In this document: one piece after another, positions 19,678 to 27,223 of the stretch
How the letters are laid out: the number at the start of each line of letters is the position of its first letter
Numbering within the stretch: position 1 is the first letter of the stretch
Notes under the pieces: generated by a model
What the model was told of the DNA's origin: nothing
Databases searched by the model: none
What the model saw: only the letters and a program-made list of their open reading frames with translations
Assembly: GCA_963820375.1 (NCBI GenBank)
Contig: CAWFZX010000032.1
Coordinates: 310,001 to 374,000 of the forward strand
Source: AWTP1-13 sp963820375
GTDB lineage: Bacteria; Pseudomonadota; Alphaproteobacteria; Rhizobiales; Hyphomicrobiaceae
DNA: 64,000 bases
Direction of reading: 5' to 3'
Translations under genes and position numbers: made by a program

Positions 19678-19877
19678 AGCGGCCGGCGATGGCCGTTTGC
19701 CCCGATCTTGCCGCAGTGACCGCGTTCAATGCCTCGACTGGCATCCCCAAGGCGTTCCTACGACGTCACGGTGCGCCCACACGCCCGTACATCGGTTCGC
19801 TCGGAAAGGCTGTCAGCCGGCCGACCGGCGCGTGGGTTGCGCTCACGAGCGGCCTTGCTGAGAAGGGGGACTGACGT

Positions 19878-21173
19878 TTGCAGAGGCGCCGTTGGGGGCT
19901 CGCGACCTGCCTGATCATCGTGCTCGTGCTGGTCGCGGGCACGTCGACGCTGACAGCGAACACGACGCGCGACCGCACGATTTCCCTCTACAACATCCAC
20001 AATAAAGAGACGCTGACCGTCCAGTACATGAAGGGGGGCAAGCGAAGCGCCGAGGCCATGCAGAGGATCAACTGGATCCTGCGGGATTGGCGCAAGGATG
20101 AAGCCACTCAGATGGATCCCGATTTGGTCGATCTGCTCTGGGAGATTCACACCGAACTTGGGTCCAGGGAGCCCATACATATCATTTCGGGCTATCGCTC
20201 CCGCGACACCAACAACATGCTGCGCAAGAGCGTCGGCGGACAGGCGAGCGAAAGCCGCCACATCCTCGGCAAGGCGGCCGACGTGCACTTCCCCGACGTC
20301 CCCGTACGGCAATTGCGCTACTCGGCCCTCATTCACGAGCGGGGCGGGGTCGGGTATTACCCGACCTCGGCCATTCCGTTTGTACATGTCGACACCGACC
20401 GGGTTCGTGCCTGGCCGCGTCTGCCGCGCACCGAGTTGGCCCTTCTGTTCCCCAACGGACGTTCACTGCACGTCCCCGACGACGGCGAGCCGATAACGAA
20501 AGAGGATGTGCGCGGGGCGCGCGCAAAGAATGCGGAGCTTGCCAGCCAAATCGCCCAGTTGCATGAGCTTCGCGCGCAGCCAAGACCGCTGCAATTGGCC
20601 TCGCTCACTCCCTCATTGCCGCAGCTCTTAGCGCCACCGCGGCTGATCGAGCGCCCGGCGGCGCTGGGGGCGCGGCCGGGCGAGTTCGACCGTGCACGGC
20701 TAGCCGAACTGTCGGCCGAGCCGACGCCGTTGCTGACGTCTCAGCGCGGCACCCCCAGGGATGCGGCGCGGCTGGCTGCGCTGCAGCCTGCTGCTCAAGC
20801 ACCCGCGCGCCTGGCGTGGGGCGCATCACTCAGCCGTGGGTCGTTCGTACCAGCCCCGGCTTACGATGATGAGCATCCCGAGGAACTCTCCTACCGCCCG
20901 TTCCCGATTGCGCCGCTGTTGACCGCCACCGCTTCGCCTGACGATCCGGTGCTGGCGCGGATGGTGCATCCCGACCTGATGCGGGCCCTTGAGTTGCTCG
21001 ATCAGGCCAATGCCTCGCCGCCGTTGCGGCTAAGGCCGGGTCTGCAGACGGCCCACCTGATGTGGGCGCAGGAGTTCAAGGGCGAGGCCATCGATCTTTC
21101 GGCTCTCTACGACCGCGACGCGGTCGCCGGCGAAATGCTCAACAAGCGCCAAGTCGTGACGAGCGCCCGGTAG
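19878..21173 (+). CDS. DUF882 (M15A-like) exported protein with long Pro/Ala-rich tail
   Basis: 431 residues. An N-terminal membrane anchor or signal (LATCLIIVLVLVAGTSTLT) leads into the DUF882/YcbK-type domain: ISGYRSRDTNNMLR, SESRHILGKAADVHFPD and FVHVDTDRVRAW, which supply the His and Asp residues of the zinc site in M15-like peptidases. Such proteins act on peptidoglycan in the periplasm. After residue about 210 the sequence becomes alanine/proline/leucine-rich and low in conservation. Start is a TTG at 19878 preceded by a GGGGGA ribosome site 10 bases upstream. Follows the sigma-54 regulator after 200 bases and is convergent with gapR. Confidence 0.85.
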   Translation: MQRRRWGLATCLIIVLVLVAGTSTLTANTTRDRTISLYNIHNKETLTVQYMKGGKRSAEAMQRINWILRDWRKDEATQMDPDLVDLLWEIHTELGSREPIHIISGYRSRDTNNMLRKSVGGQASESRHILGKAADVHFPDVPVRQLRYSALIHERGGVGYYPTSAIPFVHVDTDRVRAWPRLPRTELALLFPNGRSLHVPDDGEPITKEDVRGARAKNAELASQIAQLHELRAQPRPLQLASLTPSLPQLLAPPRLIERPAALGARPGEFDRARLAELSAEPTPLLTSQRGTPRDAARLAALQPAAQAPARLAWGASLSRGSFVPAPAYDDEHPEELSYRPFPIAPLLTATASPDDPVLARMVHPDLMRALELLDQANASPPLRLRPGLQTAHLMWAQEFKGEAIDLSALYDRDAVAGEMLNKRQVVTSAR

Positions 21174-21184
21174 CAGGGGCCGCC

Positions 21185-21469
21185 CTACTCTGCGGCATCC
21201 ATCACTTGCCGCTCGGGCATCTCCTCGCTCATGCCAAGCGCGTGCAGATAGGTGGCGAGTATCGCCTCTTCTTCCTGTCGGTCGGTTTTGCTCTTTTTGC
21301 GCAGGCTCACGATCTTGCGCATGACCTTGACGTCGAAGCCCACTGCCTTGGCTTCCGCATACTTGTCGCGAATGTCGCCGGCGAGGGCCTTTTTTTCCTC
21401 CTCGAGCCGCTCAATCTGCTCGATCAGCTGGCGCAATTGATTCTGGGCGGAGACCTGCAATGTGTCCAT
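21185..21469 (-). CDS. gapR: GapR family nucleoid-associated protein (DUF2312)
   Basis: 94 residues. The sequence QLIEQIERLEEEKKALAGDI followed by a segment with GFDVKVMRKIVSLRK matches the alphaproteobacterial DUF2312/GapR family, a dimeric-tetrameric coiled-coil protein that encircles overtwisted DNA and stimulates topoisomerases, with a role in replication and chromosome segregation. The ATG at 21469 follows GAGGGAACATC; the longer frame to 21628 is not conserved. A strong marker of Alphaproteobacteria. Divergent from the radical SAM gene. Confidence 0.93.
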   Translation of the reverse strand: MDTLQVSAQNQLRQLIEQIERLEEEKKALAGDIRDKYAEAKAVGFDVKVMRKIVSLRKKSKTDRQEEEAILATYLHALGMSEEMPERQVMDAAE

Positions 21470-21741
21470 GATGTTCCCTCGCTGGAGACGCGAAGTTGTG
21501 GGGGAATGCGGCAGGCCGAGCCCCTCGTCTGACGTGCCTGCGATGAGGCGGACGCTAGCCTTGGGGTCGACAAGCGGCAAGCTGCGGGGGTACACGATCC
21601 AAAGATTTTTGCAGATGGACATCGGCAATCTTTTGCCGACAATTCGCAGGGCAAGCCGCCCTTACACGAACTTGAGAACAGCCCGCGCTGGGTTCGGCTT
21701 GCCGGCCGTGCTAAGCCTGACCGCAGTACGAGGTGTCGGCC

Positions 21742-22716
21742 ATGGAACAACCAGTCTCGCCCGACAAATTTCGCGATCCCGACTGGACAGCCAAGCGTGA
21801 GCCGCGCGCGCGTGTGGCGCTTGCGCGTCTGGACACGCTCTGGATCAACACCGGCACGCTCTGCAATATCACCTGCCGCAACTGCTATATCGAATCGACC
21901 CCGACCAACGACCAACTCGTCTACGTGACGGCGGCCGAGGCCGCCGTCTACTTCGACGAGCTCGCACGGCTTGGCTACGGCACGCGGGAAATTGGCTTCA
22001 CCGGCGGCGAGCCGTTCATGAACCCGGACTTTCTCGCCATGCTCGAGGACGCACTCACCCGCGGCTTCGAGGCCTTGGTCCTTACCAATGCCTTGCAACC
22101 GATGCAGCGTCAGAAGACCAAGGCTGGGCTCATGTTGCTAAACCAGAGGTTTGGCCGACAACTGCAGCTGCGTGTCAGCCTCGATCACCACACAAAGCCG
22201 TTGCACGAGGCCGAGCGTGGACCGCGCAGTTGGGCCAAGGCCATCGCCGGCCTGGATTGGCTGGCCGCCAACAACTTCAGGCTGGCGATTGCTGGACGCA
22301 GCTGCTGGCAGGAGAACGCGAGCGACGCGCGCGCCGGCTACGCCCGGCTGATTGCCGAGCGCGGCTGGCGCATCGATACGGCCAACCCTTCTGAGCTTGT
22401 GCTGCTGCCGGAGATGCACAGCGAGCGCGATGTCCCGGAAATCACCGACGCCTGCTGGGCCATTCTCAACAAGAAGCCCAGCGAGATGATGTGCGCATCG
22501 AGCCGCATGGTCGTGAAGCGCAAGGGTGCGGCACGGCCAACTGTGGTGCCTTGCACGCTGATCCCCTACGATCCCGCCTTCGAGATGGGCGCCACGCTGG
22601 CGAAGGCGGCGGCGGCAGACGGCGGCATGTTTGCGGCGGGCGCGGTCAAGCTCTGCCATCCCTACTGCGCACAGTTCTGTGTGCTCGGCGGCGGCAGCTG
22701 TTCGGTACGGCCGTAG
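21742..22716 (+). CDS. Radical SAM protein with C-terminal cysteine cluster
   Basis: 324 residues. The radical SAM motif CNITCRNC (Cys41, Cys45, Cys48) binds the 4Fe-4S cluster that cleaves S-adenosylmethionine, and GFTGGEPFMNPDF is the usual GGEP motif. The last 20 residues hold four cysteines (305, 309, 313, 320), a SPASM/Twitch-like arrangement that could bind a second cluster. The ATG at 21742 is preferred since GAGG lies eight bases upstream; GTG 21733 overlaps that site. It stands alone between gapR (272 bases, divergent) and a 372-base structured gap, so the substrate is unknown. A peptide-modifying role is possible but no precursor was found. Confidence 0.9.
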   Translation: MEQPVSPDKFRDPDWTAKREPRARVALARLDTLWINTGTLCNITCRNCYIESTPTNDQLVYVTAAEAAVYFDELARLGYGTREIGFTGGEPFMNPDFLAMLEDALTRGFEALVLTNALQPMQRQKTKAGLMLLNQRFGRQLQLRVSLDHHTKPLHEAERGPRSWAKAIAGLDWLAANNFRLAIAGRSCWQENASDARAGYARLIAERGWRIDTANPSELVLLPEMHSERDVPEITDACWAILNKKPSEMMCASSRMVVKRKGAARPTVVPCTLIPYDPAFEMGATLAKAAAADGGMFAAGAVKLCHPYCAQFCVLGGGSCSVRP

Positions 22717-23088
22717 GGCACTTTTTGGCGGTGTCGCCCGACAATTGGCGCTGGATTGAGCTCGCTCGGCCTCTGCGCTGGGCCAGTCGCTCTCCAGGTC
22801 CGCTGTCGCCGGGTCTAGCCGTCTCTGGGTCGGACCTGTGTGAGGTCGGGGTCCAGCCTCGCCAGTCTCGGTGGCCCGAGAAGCCAGCGAGACTGAACCC
22901 CCTAGTTGAGACAGGGTGCGGGGTAGCTGCCTCAGCCTAGATCAAATGGCCATATGGCCATATGGCTGACCAGCCTATCTGAGTCAGCTCCCGCCGCCAA
23001 CAAGAGAATCGTCCGTGCAACCCGGTTGGCATTGGCGCGGCGCGGCGCAATATTCACGGGGGAGCGGGCAAAATAAGGATTTAAACCG
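22717..23088. other. Gene-free region with two inverted repeats and an 18-bp palindrome
   Basis: Three elements can be seen. CAGGTCCG at 22795-22802 pairs with CGGACCTG at 22831-22838. CAGTCTCG at 22863-22870 pairs with CGAGACTG at 22888-22895. The perfect palindrome GCCATATGGCCATATGGC lies at 22949-22966, about 125 bases before the response regulator start. The first two could form a structured RNA or terminator after the radical SAM gene; the last looks like an operator. No protein-coding frame is convincing here. Confidence 0.5.
22946..22966. promoter_or_regulatory. Palindromic operator-like site upstream of a LuxR-type response regulator
   Basis: ATGGCCATATGGCCATATGGC contains two overlapping perfect palindromes (22946-22961 and 22949-22966) built from the repeated unit GGCCATAT. 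Its position upstream of a response regulator gene suggests a dimeric or tandem binding site, but the binding protein is unknown. Confidence 0.4.
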
Positions 23089-23748
23089 ATGCGGGAACGC
23101 GCCGTATATGAATTCCGGGGTGCGGTGCTGATCGCCGATGATCACCAGGTCTTTCGCATGGGCTTAGCGCAGCTTCTGCGACGCCACCTCAAGGTCAAAA
23201 AGTTTCTGGAGGCAGGGTGCTTTGCCGAAACGATGGATCACCTACAAAACAAGGACTTGACCCTCGCCATCGTCGACCTGCGTATGCCCGGTCTCGCGGG
23301 CCCCAAGGGCATTGCCCACATGCGCCTCCTGCGCCCGGAGGCTCAAATCGTCGTGCTCAGCGCCTCGGATTGCCGGGAGGACATTCTTGGTGCGCTCTCC
23401 GCAGGGGTTCACGGCTACATCGTCAAAAGCCAAGATACCGACCAATTGATCCATCGACTTCGTTACATCCTGTCGGGAGAGATCTATGTGCCGCCAATTT
23501 TGGCGGAACGGCCGCCGGACCCAGGCGGCAATTCGGAAGCGAGCCGGGTGCAACCCATGCAAAGTCTGTCGGCCCGGCAACGGCAGGTGCTCATGGGCCT
23601 TGTCGAGGGCAAATCCAACAAGGAAATTGCGCAAGCCCTCAATGTTGCAGAAGGCACCGTGAAAATGCATCTCGCTGCCCTCTTCCGCGTGCTGGGCGCA
23701 ACCAATCGCGCCCACGCCGTGGCCATGGGAAAACAGCTGATCGACTGA
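23089..23748 (+). CDS. NarL/FixJ-type response regulator (pair 1)
   Basis: 219 residues. Receiver domain with Asp17-18 in ADDHQVF and phosphoacceptor Asp63 in VDLRMPG, then a LuxR-type helix-turn-helix (LSARQRQVLMGLVEGKSNKEI, with TVKMHLAALFRVL as recognition helix). It binds DNA as a phosphorylated dimer. It ends ten bases from the end of the HDLRQP histidine kinase gene on the other strand, which is its likely partner. An operator-like palindrome lies upstream. Confidence 0.92.
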   Translation: MRERAVYEFRGAVLIADDHQVFRMGLAQLLRRHLKVKKFLEAGCFAETMDHLQNKDLTLAIVDLRMPGLAGPKGIAHMRLLRPEAQIVVLSASDCREDILGALSAGVHGYIVKSQDTDQLIHRLRYILSGEIYVPPILAERPPDPGGNSEASRVQPMQSLSARQRQVLMGLVEGKSNKEIAQALNVAEGTVKMHLAALFRVLGATNRAHAVAMGKQLID

Positions 23749-23758
23749 CAATTGATCG

Positions 23759-24529
23759 TCAAGTGCCGGTGGCAGCGCGTGGGAGCCAAATGACCAACAG
23801 ACGCGCCGCAGGAGGCGATATGGCCTGCTGCAGGCTATGGTCAAGACGCCGGCACAATTGCTCCACGAGCGCGAGCCCAACGCCAAGCTCGGAGGCTCTC
23901 GAGCCCCCGCTAAGCGTCGACAGTTCGAAAAAAGCGCACTTTTCGGTCGCCGGGTCTGACGTACCCCGGAAGCGTATCTCAAAGCCGACTTGGTCACCGC
24001 GTCGGCGGCAAGACGCGGAGATCTCCTCGCCGTTGCCAAATTTGATGGCATGCAGAAGCAGGCTTTTGGCAGCTATGGCCAACAGTTGCGGGTTGGTTCG
24101 CACCAGCCCCCGCAGGTTGCGCGTCTGCAGCCTGATGCCGTGTTTGTCGGCAACCTTGGTCATCTCTCGCAGCGTGGCCGCGAGGACGTCGGCGAGCTGG
24201 CAATTGCGCAGGGACGCACCCTGCAATCCCGCTTCAAGGCGCGACAGGACGGTCAGGAACTCGAGCATGCCGTAGAGCGATCGCAAAGATGTTCCAATGT
24301 GGCGGATGGCACGCCTGGTTTCAGGCTGTGTCGAGGTCCCATCGATCATCTTGGTGAGCAGGAGAGCGGCTTGCACCGGCTGGCGCAGGTCGTGCGCGGC
24401 CTGTGCCCAGAGTTCGGCGATTCCTGTGGGGGCGACAGGCCCCTTGGCCCCGCTGGTCACGAGTTCGCCTTTTTGCTGCACAACGACCAAGTCACAGGCC
24501 CAGAAATCACAGGCCCAGATCCCAGCCAC
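23759..24529 (-). CDS. Histidine kinase with HDLRQP phosphoacceptor motif (pair 1)
   Basis: 256 residues, no membrane segment and no sensor domain, so likely cytoplasmic. The dimerisation helix holds WAQAAHDLRQPVQAA with His46 as phosphoacceptor, of the HDLRQP type found with hybrid or phytochrome-like kinases. The ATPase domain is recognisable (LLLHAIKFGNGEE, ELGVGLALVEQLCRRL), but the N-box asparagine and first glycine box are weak, so activity may be reduced. The GTG start at 24529 is uncertain: the first codons come from a 15-base tandem repeat. Convergent with response regulator 1 and divergent from kinase 2. Confidence 0.8.
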   Translation of the reverse strand: MAGIWACDFWACDLVVVQQKGELVTSGAKGPVAPTGIAELWAQAAHDLRQPVQAALLLTKMIDGTSTQPETRRAIRHIGTSLRSLYGMLEFLTVLSRLEAGLQGASLRNCQLADVLAATLREMTKVADKHGIRLQTRNLRGLVRTNPQLLAIAAKSLLLHAIKFGNGEEISASCRRRGDQVGFEIRFRGTSDPATEKCAFFELSTLSGGSRASELGVGLALVEQLCRRLDHSLQQAISPPAARLLVIWLPRAATGT

Positions 24530-24927
24530 ACCCCACGACCATATGCCGTCGCTGTCCGCGCAGGCTAGCCGTCCGGCTCTGGCCTTTCCACCAGATATAC
24601 AAGGGGCTTGGCGCCGTTTACTATTGCCAAGCTAAAGCTGCACGACCGCTGCGCGAATGCAACAGGCGCGGGGTCGCTTGAGACAGCATTTGGGGTGCGG
24701 GTGCGGGTTGGGCCCGGTGAGAGCGGCATCACCGGGCCATTTCTCACCCACCTCGACGCTCCGCTCCGCATGCCAAGCATGCCCCGACCGGCTCAATCCA
24801 TGCCTTTTCCACCAGGCGCGCATGACTTTGCTCGCGCCTTCGCCGCGGCGGCGCGTTATTCTACAACCGACGGGGGCCAGCTGGCTGGCAACGGTGGCGC
24901 CCGTCATTTTGGTCGTGGGGATACGCC
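24530..24927. other. Divergent region between two histidine kinase genes, with an inverted repeat
   Basis: About 400 bases separate the kinase 1 and kinase 2 starts. GGCCCGGTGA at 24711-24720 and TCACCGGGCC at 24729-24738 form a perfect ten-base stem with an eight-base loop. No protein frame here is persuasive; several overlapping frames exist only because of high GC. Confidence 0.45.
24711..24738. repeat. Perfect inverted repeat (10-bp arms, 8-base loop)
   Basis: GGCCCGGTGA and its exact reverse complement are separated by GAGCGGCA. There is no T-run on either side, so it is not a standard terminator. It lies in the shared promoter region of two divergent kinase genes and could be an operator or an interspersed palindromic element. 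Confidence 0.55.
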
Positions 24928-26562
24928 GTGCAGTCGCAACTCTCTCAATTCGAACGGCACCAATTGGATGTCATTGCCAGAGTTACCCCCCATGCGATGG
25001 CTGGCCATCTGTTGAACACCACTGTCCTGGCCGTTGCGGTTGCCGGCTCCATCCCGAGCGCTCAGCTCATCGTCTGGTGCCTTTACTCCTACGCGATCGG
25101 CCTCATCCTGCTCTATCGGCACATGCGCGGACGCGGGCGCGTCCCGCACAGCTTTCAGCGGGCGGCCCGCAGGGGAACAATCTATGCCCTTCTCCTAGCC
25201 CTCCCGTGGGCCAGCATGTCTGCGCTTCACCTGGGAGCGTTGGCCCATGATGAAGAGTTGATCCTGGTTGCGCTTGACGTTGGGATGGCCGCCAGCGGCA
25301 CCGTTCTGTTATCGGCCGTGCCTGCCGCGGCGTTCGCCTATATGTCGGGAATTTTGATTCCGGCGGCGGTGAAGTGCCTTCTGCTCCTGAACCAAAAGGG
25401 CTATTTGCTGCTCGGCGTGCTGGCGGTCAGCTATTGGTGGTTTCTGGCAGCCCTCATCAGCAAGGTGACGCGCGAGATCAGAGAACGCAAGCAAGCCGAT
25501 GTCGCTCTCAATGAGAGCGAGGCGCAGTTGCAGGAAGCGCTCACGGCTGGTCACGTGGTGGCGTTCACATGGGACCCCGATACCGGCCTGTCGCGGCGCA
25601 GCCAAAATGCAGCGCAGATCCTGGGGCTCGGATCTCAGGAAGGCGCCGATCGGGCCAACGATTTTCTGGCGCGGGTGCATCGGGAGGATCGGGCGAGTTT
25701 GGCCGCACAAACCGCGGCGCTGTCGCCGGAGAGCCCATCATACTCGGCCTCCTTCCGCTTCATCCGCCCGGACGGACAGGAAATGTGGCTCGAGGAGACA
25801 GGCAAGGCCGAGTTCGACTTTGGCCATCGCTATGTTCGTCTCAAAGGCCTGACAAGGGATATCACAGAGCGCAAACGCGCGGAGGAACGGCAGCGCCTGC
25901 TCATCCGCGAGCTTGATCATCGCGTCAAGAATGCCCTGGCTTCCGTTGCTACGGTGGCGCAACGCACGCGCGAGGGCAATGGTTCGATGGAAGAGTTTCT
26001 GCAAGTCTTCGATGGGCGTATTCAATCAATGGCAAACGCCCATGCCCTGCTAAGTCGCAACCATTGGCACGGCGTAAGTCTCGCCGACATCGTGCACAGC
26101 GAATTGGCGCCCTACGTCTGCGAAGGCAGCGTGGTTGTCGGCGGACCCGCCGTCATGCTCACTGCAGAAGCAACTCAACCCATTGCCATCGTCCTGCATG
26201 AGCTGGTGACCAATGCCTCGAAATACGGCGCTCTCACGCGTCCGCAAGGTCGCATTTCGGTGCGCTGGGATTTGCGAGAGGATCGGGCGCCGGCCTGCCT
26301 GTCGCTGGAATGGATTGAAACGGGGGGACCGCCGTGCCGCCTGCCGAGCCAGCCGGGCTATGGTACGCGCGCTATCCGCAGCCTAATTCCCTACGAGCTC
26401 GGCGGTACGGTCGACCTTGCCTTTGAAGCCGACGGGCTGCGCTGCGAAATTGAGCTGCCTGCCACGTGCATTGGTACAGACGCGCAGCGGGTTGCGCGCC
26501 CTAGGAAGCCGATGGCCGACTGTTTATCCGCCGCAACGTTGCCAATAGGGCAGTCGCGGTGA
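24928..26562 (+). CDS. HWE-family histidine kinase with membrane domain and one PAS domain (pair 2)
   Basis: 544 residues. About six hydrophobic segments (30-180) form a membrane input domain, followed by one PAS domain (200-315) with the PAC-type ending LKGLTRDITERK. The HWE kinase core follows, with ELDHRVKNALASVATVAQRT (His331) and HELVTNASKYGAL. HWE kinases often signal to stand-alone receivers in rhizobia. Start is GTG 24928. It overlaps the response regulator on the opposite strand by 62 bases at their 3' ends. The PAS domain and kinase core closely resemble those of the 1174-residue kinase at 33.7-37.2 kb, so the two are paralogues. Confidence 0.9.
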   Translation: MQSQLSQFERHQLDVIARVTPHAMAGHLLNTTVLAVAVAGSIPSAQLIVWCLYSYAIGLILLYRHMRGRGRVPHSFQRAARRGTIYALLLALPWASMSALHLGALAHDEELILVALDVGMAASGTVLLSAVPAAAFAYMSGILIPAAVKCLLLLNQKGYLLLGVLAVSYWWFLAALISKVTREIRERKQADVALNESEAQLQEALTAGHVVAFTWDPDTGLSRRSQNAAQILGLGSQEGADRANDFLARVHREDRASLAAQTAALSPESPSYSASFRFIRPDGQEMWLEETGKAEFDFGHRYVRLKGLTRDITERKRAEERQRLLIRELDHRVKNALASVATVAQRTREGNGSMEEFLQVFDGRIQSMANAHALLSRNHWHGVSLADIVHSELAPYVCEGSVVVGGPAVMLTAEATQPIAIVLHELVTNASKYGALTRPQGRISVRWDLREDRAPACLSLEWIETGGPPCRLPSQPGYGTRAIRSLIPYELGGTVDLAFEADGLRCEIELPATCIGTDAQRVARPRKPMADCLSAATLPIGQSR

Positions 26563-26911
26563 AGGGCTTGTGCAGAATTGCCGCGTACTGACCCAAAGAT
26601 CGCGGTAGGTCCGCGTAGCCAGAAATCACCAGCACCCGTATGCCCCGCTGGTGTAGCCAATCCATCAAGGCATAGGCCATCTCGCCCTTGAGGTTGACAT
26701 CGACGACGGCCAGCGTTGGGCTGTGCTCCGCCACCAAGGACTGGGCCTCGTTGGCACTGGCGACCGGGCCGCTGACAATCATACCTGCCTTTTCGAGCAG
26801 AAGCTTCAGTGCGTCGGCCACTTGCCAGCTGTCCTCCACGAGCAGCACGCGCATGCCGCGCAAGTCCGACGCAGCGGCATTGCCGGCGACCTCGCTTTTG
26901 GTCAGACGCAT
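26501..26911 (-). CDS. Single-domain response regulator (pair 2)
   Basis: 136 residues, a receiver domain only. Acidic pocket in VLLVEDSWQ, phosphoacceptor Asp71 in VVDVNLKG, and conserved Lys in LHKPF. Without an output domain it probably relays phosphate or acts by protein contact, as is common for partners of HWE kinases. The ATG at 26911 was chosen for the receiver start and the GGGGATTTTCGTC upstream; the frame to 27109 is not conserved. Its last 62 bases are antisense to the end of kinase 2. Confidence 0.88.
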   Translation of the reverse strand: MRLTKSEVAGNAAASDLRGMRVLLVEDSWQVADALKLLLEKAGMIVSGPVASANEAQSLVAEHSPTLAVVDVNLKGEMAYALMDWLHQRGIRVLVISGYADLPRSLGQYAAILHKPFTATALLATLRRINSRPSAS

Positions 26912-27223
26912 GACGAAAATCCCCGTGAGGCAACGCCTGGGGTGCACAGTGTAGGGGACTAGCATTCCCTTGCAAGCTTGGGAAAAGTAAATTGAGCTGC
27001 CCCGACACCTCGCACCCCCCGGCTCGCACCGCCCCTGGCCGTCAAGCGGCACCCCCTGAGTTCTGCTCTCCCCCACACTGGGGATGCGACGGCGTGGGCT
27101 GCGCACCACTTACCCGCCACGACCGATCGCAACGTCTGCTTCCACGGTATTGCGGGACCACCGGAAAGCCAATTCGGGTGGCTGATCTCGCGCGCAGATC
27201 CAAAAGAGAAGCTTTGGAGAGCC
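26912..27223. promoter_or_regulatory. Divergent region between response regulator 2 and the BacA-like ABC gene
   Basis: 312 bases that must hold two promoters. I see no convincing promoter hexamers, palindrome or small gene; the sequence is C-rich on the plus strand around 27000-27080. Confidence 0.35.

Noticed and set aside
24657..25250. 197-codon plus-strand frame with a hydrophobic stretch near 24880-24930, overlapping the start of kinase 2
   Set aside because: Considered as a frameshifted N-terminus of the kinase, but the rest is Arg/Pro-rich and the kinase's own frame gives a coherent membrane domain from GTG 24928.
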